This document shows positions 1-7,229 of a stretch of DNA of 33,547 nucleotides, one piece after another (within the stretch, counting starts at the first letter, position 1; each line of letters begins with the position of its first letter). Source of the stretch: Thermovirgaceae bacterium. Lineage in GTDB: Bacteria; Synergistota; Synergistia; Synergistales; Thermovirgaceae. Where the stretch lies: NCBI GenBank assembly GCA_030656095.1, contig JAUSOU010000064.1, positions 1 through 33,547 on the forward strand. The letters are read 5' to 3'. The notes under the pieces were generated by a model. The model saw only the letters and a list, made by a program, of their open reading frames with translations, was not told the DNA's origin and ran no database searches. The translations under genes and the position numbers were made by a program.

Positions 1-552
1 ACAAGATCGCCTTCAACAAGTATCTGGATCTTCTTGAAGAGGAGCTGTCCTCGGGTGAAAGAAACCCGGAGCATGAAAAGAGTTACGCCAAGTACTACGA
101 GATCAGGACAACACCTGTGAAGGGTGTTGTCCTCACCCCGAAGCAGGACGCTATCGCAGAAACCGAAAAGAACTACGGCTACTTCGTTCTTGTTTCCAAT
201 GGCGTAAAGGATCCGCTTGAGGCTCTTGAGATCTACAGGGCCAAGGATCTGGATAGAAAAGGCTTTCGGCAATCTCAAGGAACGTCTCAATATGAGGCGC
301 ACATCTGTTTCATCCGACGAGAACCTGGACGGCAAGCTGTTTGTCCAGTTTGTAGCGCTAATCTTTCTCTCCTATATACAGAAGGCGATGAGCGACAACG
401 ACCTCTTCAAAAGCTACACCCTGCAGGAGCTTCTGGATGAACTGGATATCATTGAGCGCTTCGAACAGACCGGAAAGAGACATCACATCGGAGAGGTGAC
501 AAAGAAGCAGTCGCATCTGTATGAATGTCTCGGCGTGAGTGCCCCTTCATAG
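1..552 (+). pseudogene. Transposase (IS4/IS1634-like, DDE type), C-terminal part, frameshifted
   Basis: The frame open from base 3 reads KIAFNKYLDLLEEEL and continues as YFVLVSNGVKDPLEALEIYRAKDL. The recognisable continuation, IEKAFGNLKERLNMRR through KLFVQFVALIFLSYIQKAMSD to the stop at 550-552, lies in the +1 frame. This order matches the C-terminal third of IS1634-like IS4-superfamily transposases, where the YR-(2)-E-type signature helix precedes the conserved KLFVQF segment. The join is best explained by one extra G in the GG at 251-252: removing it gives AKDLIEKAFGNLK. The gene therefore looks inactive unless this is a read error. The N-terminus and most catalytic residues are outside the window. 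Known: the family moves by DDE transposition. Inferred: this copy is dead and has disrupted the ligase next to it. Confidence 0.82.
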
Positions 553-600
553 GTATAATTCGACGGGAATTCAGGTTGTAACCACCAATGTTTTGGTATG
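1..600 (+). mobile_element. Right-hand part of an IS4/IS1634-like insertion sequence (left end outside window)
   Basis: The transposase C-terminus and its downstream non-coding tail form the right end of an insertion sequence. Just past the transposase stop lies a short inverted repeat, ACCAA-TGTT-TTGGT (584-597). The reading frame of the opposite-strand acyl-CoA ligase loses family-like sequence at about 600-605, so I place the IS/chromosome boundary there. The exact terminal inverted repeat and target duplication cannot be set without the left end. The family assignment rests on the transposase sequence only. Confidence 0.6.
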
Positions 601-1739
601 GGGTGCATGCGGGGGCGGCCTATGCAGTATCCGGGAGATGGTTTACGGTCCCATCCTGATCTGAATGCTTCAAGCACTTCCTGTTCACTCATATCCGTTG
701 GTGTCCCCAGTACCTGGAGGCATGTTTCCGTCGACCCGAAACGCACCAGGGGGAGATGCCCTGTCCACCGTCGAAGTCTGTCTACAGTTGTGGGGCCCAC
801 AGGGGCAGAGCCCAGAAGGAAAGAGACCTTTGACAGGGCCTTACGCAACCTGTTCTCTTCAATGGGCAGAGTGCCACGGGCGGACAACTCCTCCAGGAAG
901 TCGAAGTGCCGCGATACTAGGGGGGCTATTACCAGGCCCCCGGCATTTTCGGCCACTTCGGCCAGAATGGTCCAGTATGATGTGGTGTACCGGGGCAGCA
1001 TGTGTATGACGGCGCATGGTTCGCGCAGGAACCAGTCGGACATGGCGGTTGAATTGGCGTGGTGCAGAGGGTTCACCATCAACAGATGCATGGGGTCTTT
1101 ACGAAGAGAGGAGAATATTTTGCGGAAAGTAGCCGCGTTGGTGTCGTAGTTACGCCAGGTAAGAACAACGCCCTTGGGTTCGCCCGTCGTTCCTGAGGTG
1201 AAAATCACGATCTTTTCAGAGTTTTCGTCAGGCCGGGCTTCTTTTAAGGCGATTCCCCCGAATGATTCCGCCTCAAGACCATCGATAACATAAACCACGA
1301 TATCGGGGCACCTGGTAGTTACCGCTTTTGTGATCTCTGGCGAAATAAGATTATCCACAAGCATCAGTCTGGCCCCGGCGATGGAGGCCTTGCAGGCCGC
1401 TAGCTCCCCCGTGTCGGACTGCCAGTTAAGCGTTACGGGGGTTGTTCCGGTGATCGCCGCAGCAAGGCGAAAGGCCAGGTCCGCGGGGTTGTTGCCTCCG
1501 AACCCGTTCAGGAAACGGTCTCCCTCTTTTAGACCAGCGCGGGTAAGCGCTCCGGCGGCTTTGACTGACATATGCAAAAATTGTCCCCGGGTGATGTGCC
1601 TGGGCATTGCGGCAACTTCTCCGGGTTGAGAGTAAAAGCAGATGAAAGGTGATGCGGGGTTCTGAAAGGCTTCCCGATATGGTTGCGGAAGACAGGCCGA
1701 CAGGGTGGCGATTTCTGAATCGGGAATATCTGTCCTCAA
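483..1739 (-). pseudogene. AMP-dependent acyl-CoA synthetase/ligase, truncated by an IS element
   Basis: This is an ANL-superfamily adenylating enzyme, which activates a carboxylic acid as acyl-AMP and then forms the CoA thioester. The ATP-binding loop IFTSGTTGEPKG lies near residue 178, and the later RFGSTETC matches the A5 motif. I choose the TTG at 1739 because GGAGG sits 9 nt upstream and the downstream residues (DIPDSEIATLSACLPQPYREAF) look native; the ORF-track extension to 1874 does not. Native sequence ends near GYCIGRPRMHP at about 602. The remaining codons to 483 read antisense through the IS and encode nothing family-like. The C-terminal lid domain, with the catalytic lysine, is missing: about 380 native residues against the usual 500-560. 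It is probably non-functional. The substrate cannot be assigned. Confidence 0.8.
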
Positions 1740-1806
1740 ATTGGTTCGCCTCCATAACAATTGGAAATGGGAGCCGGCATTTTGGCCTCGTTGTATTATT
1801 CTACTG

Positions 1807-1854
1807 CTTTTGCGAAAAGGGACGGGGAGAACTGCCGGTAGGCAGAAGTGTCCC
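1807..1854 (-). promoter_or_regulatory. Leader hairpin and palindrome upstream of the ligase remnant
   Basis: Read on the minus strand, GGGAC pairs with GTCCC (outer stem) and CTGCC pairs with GGCAG around a TACC tetraloop (inner stem). The structure is followed directly by TTTT and then by CTTTT-CGC-AAAAG, another inverted repeat. The layout resembles an attenuator or weak intrinsic terminator about 70-110 nt upstream of the ligase start. The palindrome could equally be a repressor operator. The function is inferred only; the base pairing is seen directly. Confidence 0.35.
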
Positions 1855-2213
1855 GCGACAGAATGCATAGGCACGGTCCGAGGAACTTACGAGGGTATCC
1901 CGCACTCAAAGGGTCCCCCTTTTTTGCGCTCCAGGCTTATGTGAGGCATGAAGGTACAAAAGACCCGTTTATAGCGTCCGGCACCCCTGCCATTGGTTTC
2001 AAAGACATCACTGATGGCCAGGATATACTGAAACAGTTGCCTGGCAACCCGAAAGCGGCTCAATAATTTTCCCGCTGACAGGACGTAACTCTGTTCGTCC
2101 GGGGTGCCCCTGCCAGGCCTCATCTTATAGCGCTTTGTCCCGGAAACAAACACCCTTGTCATATATCGGGAGATATGTGCGGAAACGGGTCCGTATTACT
2201 GCTGTCGACATGC

Positions 2214-2236
2214 TTTATCGTTTCCCATACGATAAA
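2214..2236 (+). promoter_or_regulatory. 8-bp inverted repeat before the PDZ-protein gene
   Basis: TTTATCGT and ACGATAAA are perfect 8-bp arms separated by 7 nt (TTCCCAT). The right arm ends 8 nt before the Shine-Dalgarno sequence GAGGAGGGG of the next gene. It could be an operator or a 5'-UTR hairpin that affects translation. A TCGACA/TACGAT promoter-like pair with 17-nt spacing also overlaps it, but this would leave almost no leader, so I do not call a promoter. Confidence 0.4.
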
Positions 2237-2257
2237 ATTTACGAGGAGGGGTTGCTA

Positions 2258-3226
2258 TTGAAAACCACACGTCTGGCTGTCGTAGGCGCGCTGTGTTTGC
2301 TGTTGCTTGCGCTGCCCTCCACGCTGCCCGCCGCCCAGGTGGAAGAGCCGCAGACATTTCAGATGGGTACGTTCAACCTGAAAAACGTTCCTGTATTTTC
2401 ATACGAGGATGGCAATATTCTCGTCACTTGGCGGATAAGGCTGGACAGGATGCAGTTTGAACTGATAAACAGGACCCCGGGGATCATTGAGGTGGAGTGG
2501 GACAAGTTCTCGTTTACCGACGCAGATGGCAGGGTCAGCAGGGTTATTCGTAACGGTGTCCAGTATGTGAACAGGGACAACCCCCAGCCTTCCATGATTC
2601 TCCCTCCAAGAGGGAGGGTTTCGGATTATCTGCTTCCAGTCGGCAATATCTACTGGAACGACAAACCTGTCGAGTACGAAAAGATCACGGTCACAGACGA
2701 AGACGGCAAAAAGACGATCTTGACGGTACCTAAAAAAAGGGACAAAGCTGACAACAGCAACTGGAACATTTGTGAGCTTGCTCCCTGGCCAGCCGGGGGC
2801 AGAATTTTCTGCCCGGTGGAAAAATACAAGCGCGTCTATTCCCGAAAACAGCTGTCTATGCTCATGACGCTTACGCTCAATGGAGCCGATACCAGATACT
2901 ATGTCTTCAATTTCGATTTCCCGATGTATGCCGATACTCCGGAGCCCGAAGATGCTCCCGTTATTTTATCGATGGCGCAATACCTGGAGCTGGGCCAAAA
3001 AACAGGGGAGGGCTACATCATCATCAAGGGCGTCGCCATGGGCAGCCAGGCAGAGAAGAAAGGCATTATCGCCGGGGACATCCTGATGGAGATCGACGGA
3101 ACATCCGTAACAGGCATGGGAGTCAAGGCTGTGGAAGAGTACATCGCCGGCATGGCCAGAGCCGGCAAAAGCGTCATTGTCGTTTATTCGCACCAAGGTT
3201 CTAAAAATATAGTGATGCTCAAGTAG
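2258..3226 (+). CDS. Exported PDZ-domain protein of unknown role
   Basis: The TTG at 2258 is chosen because GGAGG lies 8 nt upstream and it opens a classic signal peptide: MKTTR, then a Leu-rich core, then a likely cleavage after LPAA. The longer ORF start at 2135 adds non-signal-like residues. The mature protein has about 220 residues of unrecognised, probably beta-rich sequence with two Cys (CELAPWPAGGRIFC) that could form a disulfide. A C-terminal PDZ domain follows (about residues 248-322, EGYIIIKGVAMGSQAEKKGIIAGDILMEIDG). No protease domain is present, so this is not a DegP-type enzyme. PDZ domains bind C-terminal or internal peptide segments, so a periplasmic scaffold or sensor role is plausible. 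The gene stands alone, with a minus-strand terminator abutting its stop. Confidence 0.8.
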   Translation: MKTTRLAVVGALCLLLLALPSTLPAAQVEEPQTFQMGTFNLKNVPVFSYEDGNILVTWRIRLDRMQFELINRTPGIIEVEWDKFSFTDADGRVSRVIRNGVQYVNRDNPQPSMILPPRGRVSDYLLPVGNIYWNDKPVEYEKITVTDEDGKKTILTVPKKRDKADNSNWNICELAPWPAGGRIFCPVEKYKRVYSRKQLSMLMTLTLNGADTRYYVFNFDFPMYADTPEPEDAPVILSMAQYLELGQKTGEGYIIIKGVAMGSQAEKKGIIAGDILMEIDGTSVTGMGVKAVEEYIAGMARAGKSVIVVYSHQGSKNIVMLK

Positions 3227-3249
3227 AAAAATCGCGGACCCGCCCGCGA
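3227..3249 (-). terminator. Intrinsic terminator of the TRAP-ddpX operon
   Basis: On the minus strand TCGCGG-GCGGGT-CCGCGA forms a 6-bp GC-rich stem followed directly by TTTTT. It lies about 170 nt downstream of the ddpX stop and starts immediately after the PDZ gene's stop codon. On the plus strand the hairpin is not followed by a T run, so it should act mainly on minus-strand transcripts. Confidence 0.65.
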
Positions 3250-3416
3250 ATAATCAGCCTCTAATAAGGGTTTTGGTTGAAAAAATTTCAGCCGGAGCCT
3301 TTTGGTTTACTGTTTTTTGTCCTGTACCGTTGACACTTTTTAAATATTTCACACAAAAGGGTTTGCGCAGGAAGGGAAGTCATCATTTTTTTACGGTTTC
3401 GCGCACAGGCGCGCTG

Positions 3417-4157
3417 TCACTTGTCCGGATTCCTCCAAGCGAATTCTGGAGACGAGGGACCGTAGAACGCGTTCGCCGCTTCTGTGAGCAATGCCCAGTT
3501 CTGATTACCGAAGTCGAAATGCCACCATTCCTCAGGATAGTTTGTGAAACCGGCCCCGCGCATAATTGTGTGGAGCATGCGTCGATTGCGCAGGACGCAT
3601 ACATCCTTCCCTGAAAGGGTCTCTCCCGCTTCGACGCGGTCTTCAAGCCAACGGGTTATTGAGTGTTGAGACGTTTCGTCAAAACCGGAACCCATATCGA
3701 GCATCACGCCGTCCGCATCGGCAATGGTACAATCGACGGCCCCTCCCGTGAGGTGCGGCGAGGGCCTGGCGGGATCGCACGATGGAAGCGCGACGAATTG
3801 CGAAGCCGCCTCTCTCAAGGATTCATCCAGCGCATTCGGGGATTTTTCGCGGAGCCGTTCCACGTAGGCGGAGAACAGGGCGTTCTGGAGCCGGGTTGAC
3901 CTCCATCCGTCCATAAGAACTATGCGATGCCCTGCGGGAAGGAATCCGGCTGCCGATACAAGCCTGCGCAAAACCCCCTCGCGAAGGTATAACTCCGGGA
4001 GAGCGCCTTCGATCCCTTCGAGATAATACTGCGGCAAAACCACGACCCGATCCGGGCAGAGACTTGCGGGAACGACGGGTTCCCCGTTCTCCACTATAGG
4101 TACTGATCGCGACCTGGCCCAGGAAAATTCTAACCGGGAAACAGGATCATCGTACAC
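3417..4157 (-). CDS. ddpX: D-alanyl-D-alanine dipeptidase (VanX/DdpX family, peptidase M15D)
   Basis: This zinc peptidase hydrolyses D-Ala-D-Ala to two D-Ala. The family signature is intact: SPHLTGGAVD (SxHxxGxAxD; zinc ligands H135 and D142), EEWWH (ExxWH; catalytic Glu and zinc ligand H213), and the substrate-binding arginine region DGWRS near residue 86. The 246-residue length is slightly over the roughly 200 of VanX. No signal peptide is visible, so it should act in the cytoplasm. The start is GTG at 4157, 7 nt after GGAGGG. It is the last gene of the dctPQM operon, 25 nt downstream of dctM. No vanH or vanA genes are seen, so nutrient or cell-wall dipeptide recycling fits better than vancomycin resistance. 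Activity on other D-dipeptides or L-containing dipeptides is possible. Confidence 0.88.
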   Translation of the reverse strand: MYDDPVSRLEFSWARSRSVPIVENGEPVVPASLCPDRVVVLPQYYLEGIEGALPELYLREGVLRRLVSAAGFLPAGHRIVLMDGWRSTRLQNALFSAYVERLREKSPNALDESLREAASQFVALPSCDPARPSPHLTGGAVDCTIADADGVMLDMGSGFDETSQHSITRWLEDRVEAGETLSGKDVCVLRNRRMLHTIMRGAGFTNYPEEWWHFDFGNQNWALLTEAANAFYGPSSPEFAWRNPDK

Positions 4158-4160
4158 GCG

Positions 4161-4186
4161 TCGTCCCTCCTAGTCGTCCCTCCTAG
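4161..4186 (-). repeat. Perfect tandem 13-bp duplication carrying two Shine-Dalgarno copies
   Basis: The 13-mer TCGTCCCTCCTAG occurs twice head to tail (4161-4173, 4174-4186). On the coding strand each copy reads CTAGGAGGGACGA. The upstream copy contains the TAG stop of dctM and a Shine-Dalgarno core; the downstream copy has a second core 7 nt from the ddpX GTG start. Only the second core is correctly placed for initiation. The duplication therefore separates the dctM stop from the ddpX start. Confidence 0.9.
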
Positions 4187-5472
4187 AGGTTGAGAAGCCT
4201 CGGGATCAAGGTGGTCAATGGCGGGAATGCGATTATTGCGAGCAGCACGAGCATGGCGACACCGATGAAGGGCCAGATATGGATGAACACGTCCGACAGT
4301 TTTACATGGCCGACGGCAGCCACGATATAATTGCAGGCACCCATAGGGGGTGTTATCAGCGCGATCGTCACGTTGAGTGTCATCACGATCCCGAAATGGA
4401 GAGGGTCGATCCCCGCGCTGATCGCAAGGGGGGCGAAGATCGGCGTCAGCAGCGCAAGCGTCGAAACCTCCTCCATGAACATGCCGACCGGGAAGATGAT
4501 AGCGGAGAGAACGATCATGAGCAGAAAAGGGCTACTGACGAGGCCGCTCTGCGTTAGCAGCGTGGCAAAACGCTGCGGAACCTGGTCCCATTTGAGCAAC
4601 CACCCGATGACCGTCGCGGCCCCGATTATGAGGAAAATAGAACTCGTCAACCGGACAGTTTCAAAAAGAGATTCCCTTAACCCCTCCCACGTCAGTTCCC
4701 TGGTGATAAACACGCCCGCGACAAGGCAGTACGCGGCGGCAAGGGCGCCGGATTCTGTTGGCGTTACCACGCCCGTTACGATCCCGCCGATGATGATCAC
4801 CGGGGCGAGGAGTGCCGAGGATGACCGTTTGAGGATCTGCCCGGTATGCGCTCTTACTGCCTTTGAATTCAGGATTGGCATCTGGTGCTTCCGGGAGTAG
4901 AAATAGTTCATGATCATGAAGGCACCGCCCAGAACAAAGCCGGGAAGGATGCCCGCCGCGAAGAGACCTCCTATGGAGGTATTTGTCATAGATGCATAGA
5001 TGATCATGAAGATGCTCGGAGGAATGATCGGCCCGATCAGGGAACTGCTGGCCGTCAGGCCCGCGGCATAGGGAGGAGAAAATCCGTCTTTCACCATCGC
5101 CGGGATCAGAATCGCGCCGAGCGCGGAAGCGTCCGCCGCAGCCGAGCCGTTCACGCCTGCCAGAATGATCCCGGCCACCACGTTCACGTACCCAAGGCCT
5201 CCACGGACCGATCCCACCATCAATCGACTGAAGTCCAGAAGTCGATCGGTCAGCCCCGTGCGGTTCATCAGGGTGCCGGCCAGAATAAAGAAGGGGATAG
5301 CCATGAGCGTGAAGACGTCCATGCCGCCGTAAAGCTGCTGCGCCATAACCCGTATCAGAGACCAGTCTCCCAGGATTGTAATGCCGATGAGCGATGCCGA
5401 GAGCAGCGAGATGTACAGCGGCAACCCCATGAGCATCAGGATGAAGAAGGATGTCATCATTGTCAGGCCCAT
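4183..5472 (-). CDS. dctM: TRAP transporter large permease (DctM family)
   Basis: This is the main ion-coupled membrane subunit of a tripartite ATP-independent periplasmic transporter. At 429 residues it has the usual length and is almost entirely hydrophobic helices. Family-typical stretches include AIPFFILAGTLMNRTGLTDRLLDFS, NGSAAADASALGAILIPAM, IIPPSIFMIIYA and TPTESGALAAAY. It starts 1 nt after the dctQ stop and shares the operon with dctP, dctQ and ddpX. TRAP systems normally carry organic acids, sialic acid or other carboxylate-bearing solutes using a sodium gradient. The co-transcribed dipeptidase suggests a dipeptide or amino-acid-like substrate (inference). Confidence 0.95.
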   Translation of the reverse strand: MGLTMMTSFFILMLMGLPLYISLLSASLIGITILGDWSLIRVMAQQLYGGMDVFTLMAIPFFILAGTLMNRTGLTDRLLDFSRLMVGSVRGGLGYVNVVAGIILAGVNGSAAADASALGAILIPAMVKDGFSPPYAAGLTASSSLIGPIIPPSIFMIIYASMTNTSIGGLFAAGILPGFVLGGAFMIMNYFYSRKHQMPILNSKAVRAHTGQILKRSSSALLAPVIIIGGIVTGVVTPTESGALAAAYCLVAGVFITRELTWEGLRESLFETVRLTSSIFLIIGAATVIGWLLKWDQVPQRFATLLTQSGLVSSPFLLMIVLSAIIFPVGMFMEEVSTLALLTPIFAPLAISAGIDPLHFGIVMTLNVTIALITPPMGACNYIVAAVGHVKLSDVFIHIWPFIGVAMLVLLAIIAFPPLTTLIPRLLNL

Positions 5473-5473
5473 A

Positions 5474-5983
5474 TCAGAGAGTGACCTCCTTTTCGATGCC
5501 CGCAGCTTTCGGAAGATGCGTCAGCACGATAGCGGCAATTAGCAGAAGAAAGCCGACAGGGAGCGAGAGAAGCGGAATCGTCTTGGGGATATTTAGTGCC
5601 ATCGTCTGCATGTGCCACATGCTTATGGCATTGTTGAGTCCAAGGACGATCATGAGGCCAAGAACCATAAAGGAAATGACGAGTCGCACAAGAGCCGCGA
5701 CTTTCTGGGCAGACGGATGCATTCTTTTGATGATGAAATCGATGGCCATATGGTCTCCGTGCAGAAATGCTCCGCACGCGCCCATCATAACCAGCCAGAC
5801 GAGGGAAAAGCGTGCGACTTCTTCGGTCCAGATCACGGAACTATGCAGAAAGTATCGGGAAAAGACACCCATCAGAATATCCGCGATCATAAGAACCAGA
5901 AACGCCCCGGCGCTCCAGGCGCTGAGGCGTTCCAGTCTCGCGGTCCAGACGGATATCCCCGATTTCAGGGATGGCTCCGTCAT
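5474..5983 (-). CDS. dctQ: TRAP transporter small permease (DctQ family)
   Basis: This is a 169-residue protein with four predicted membrane helices. It carries family-typical features such as FSRYFLHSSVIWTEEVARFSLVWLVMMGACGAFLHGDHMAIDFI, the conserved W-x-EE-x-AR region that packs against the large subunit. It starts 5 nt downstream of the dctP stop and ends 1 nt before dctM. DctQ is required with DctM for transport, probably as a structural and docking partner for the binding protein. Confidence 0.93.
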   Translation of the reverse strand: MTEPSLKSGISVWTARLERLSAWSAGAFLVLMIADILMGVFSRYFLHSSVIWTEEVARFSLVWLVMMGACGAFLHGDHMAIDFIIKRMHPSAQKVAALVRLVISFMVLGLMIVLGLNNAISMWHMQTMALNIPKTIPLLSLPVGFLLLIAAIVLTHLPKAAGIEKEVTL

Positions 5984-5988
5984 GAGTG

Positions 5989-7020
5989 CTATTTTCCCTT
6001 TGCCTTGTCGTTGGAAGCCTTTGCGCTTTCAAGAGCGAGGTCGAGCCACTCCTTGGTCATCTTCTCCTTCAGCCACTCGACATAAGCGGGCTGTCCGACC
6101 TTGCGGAAGGACTCCAATTCCACAGGGTCAGGAGCATAGGCCTTCATGCCATTGTCCACCAGGAACTGCACATCCAATGAATCCTGCTTCTCCATGGCAT
6201 TTCTATTCAGAGCATTCGCCTTCTTGCCCGCCTCGATGATGACCTTTTTAAACTCGGGAGAGAGGGCGTTGAACATGTCGCCGTTGATGACGAGGAACTG
6301 GTCGGAATACTGGATGTTCGCAAGGGTCAGATAGGTCTGCACCTGGAAAAGGCTTCCCATCTTGATGTACATGGCGGGGTTCATCTGGCCGTCCACGACG
6401 CCCGTCTTTAGCGCCATGTAGAGTTCGGTCCAGGGGATTGGCGTGCCGCTGGCGCCGAAGGCCTTGTAAAGCGTGACCTGTCCTTCATCCATGCCGCGGA
6501 ATTTCAGTCCCTTGAAGTCCTTAGCCGTCCTGATTTCCCTTTTGTTGTTCGTGAAGGCCAGGAAGCCGCCTTCTTCAACCGCTTCTAGAAGAACGATACT
6601 GGTTCTCTTCTGAAACTCTTCCTTCGCCTTGGTCCAGAAGGTCCCCTCGTCGAAGAAAACATGCGCGGCCTTATAGCTGTCAAACATGAACGGAATGGCG
6701 GAGGCATAGATCTCGGGGAAGAGCGGAGCGATTCCGCCAAAAGAGGCAATGTTGATTATTGGCTGGTTCATGCCCTTTTTGGACATGAGTTCCATGCGTT
6801 CCTCTTCGTTTCCGAGCTGACTGTCCGGGAAGAGATTGAGGACTATTGCACCCTTCGTACCCTCTTCAACAAATTTCTTGAAGTTCGTTGCGTAAAGGTG
6901 CACCGCATTATTCTCGACATCCGCGGGGCCGTTGTAGGCCAACTTCACTTCTGTCGCCGCCAGGGCCATTCCGGAGGACGCCATAACTATGCAGAGAGCA
7001 AACAGGAAAAGCTTTTTCAC
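5989..7020 (-). CDS. dctP: TRAP transporter periplasmic substrate-binding protein (DctP family)
   Basis: This protein delivers solute to DctQM. I prefer GTG at 7020 (343 residues) over the upstream ATG at 7038: GGAG lies 8 nt before it, and it opens a clean signal peptide (MKKLFLFALCIVMASS, cleavage after ALA). Conserved DctP features are visible. FKGLKFRGM contains the arginine that salt-bridges a substrate carboxylate in solved homologues, and PWTELYMALKTGVVDGQMNP is the second-lobe signature. It is the first gene of the operon, behind a strong promoter with an overlapping palindrome. The substrate almost certainly has a carboxylate; the ddpX partner points to a dipeptide such as D-Ala-D-Ala, but this is inference. 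Confidence 0.94.
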   Translation of the reverse strand: MKKLFLFALCIVMASSGMALAATEVKLAYNGPADVENNAVHLYATNFKKFVEEGTKGAIVLNLFPDSQLGNEEERMELMSKKGMNQPIINIASFGGIAPLFPEIYASAIPFMFDSYKAAHVFFDEGTFWTKAKEEFQKRTSIVLLEAVEEGGFLAFTNNKREIRTAKDFKGLKFRGMDEGQVTLYKAFGASGTPIPWTELYMALKTGVVDGQMNPAMYIKMGSLFQVQTYLTLANIQYSDQFLVINGDMFNALSPEFKKVIIEAGKKANALNRNAMEKQDSLDVQFLVDNGMKAYAPDPVELESFRKVGQPAYVEWLKEKMTKEWLDLALESAKASNDKAKGK

Positions 7021-7063
7021 ACCAACCACTCCTCTCATGAAAAAAATAATTAATCAAAAATAT

Positions 7064-7092
7064 AATTTACACCTAGGAGGAGTAAATGTCAA
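7064..7092 (-). promoter_or_regulatory. Sigma70-type promoter of the TRAP-ddpX operon
   Basis: On the minus strand a perfect -35 box TTGACA (7092-7087) is followed by exactly 17 nt and TAAATT (7069-7064), an acceptable -10 box. The predicted start of transcription falls about 35-40 nt ahead of the dctP GTG. The -35 box is one arm of the palindrome listed next. Confidence 0.7.
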
Positions 7093-7103
7093 ATCCGTTG
7101 ACA
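7087..7103. promoter_or_regulatory. Operator-like palindrome overlapping the dctP -35 box
   Basis: TGTCAA-ATCCG-TTGACA is a perfect 6-bp inverted repeat with a 5-bp spacer. It covers the -35 element, the position expected for a repressor that blocks polymerase. The related sequence TTTGTCAAC occurs again near 7414-7422 ahead of the divergent corrinoid-activator gene. No regulator gene lies next to the operon, so the binding protein is unknown. Confidence 0.5.
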
Positions 7104-7229
7104 CCTGGAGTGAGGCAATGCGGTTCTGGGTATCTGATAGAGATCTCTTAACCAGGATCTGTACAAATGGTATCCGGAATGGCAACCTTTAAATCTGCTT
7201 CTATTCTCACTCCTTTAATACTGAACAGC

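Larger units (their letters stand above)
1740..2257. other. Gene-poor stretch between ligase remnant and PDZ gene
   Basis: I see no convincing gene here. A 91-codon minus-strand ORF (1887-2162) has no recognisable domain and no good Shine-Dalgarno sequence. The stretch contains the palindrome CTTTT-GCG-AAAAG (1807-1819), a two-tier hairpin (1819-1854) and an 8-bp inverted repeat just ahead of the PDZ gene (2214-2236), each listed separately. Confidence 0.5.

Noticed and set aside
1887-2162. 91-codon minus-strand ORF between the ligase and the PDZ gene
   Set aside because: It has no recognisable domain, no good Shine-Dalgarno sequence and a composition unlike its neighbours; likely a chance ORF.
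3417-4157. Vancomycin-resistance role for the VanX-like gene
   Set aside because: There is no vanH, vanA-type ligase or vanRS nearby, and the genes suggest a diderm, intrinsically insensitive cell. Operon context points to nutrient use or wall recycling.
7098-7126. Plus-strand promoter starting from TTGACA at 7098-7103
   Set aside because: The hexamer is perfect, but 16-18 nt downstream there is only GC-rich sequence (CGGTTC), with no -10 box. It is better read as the second arm of the operator palindrome.
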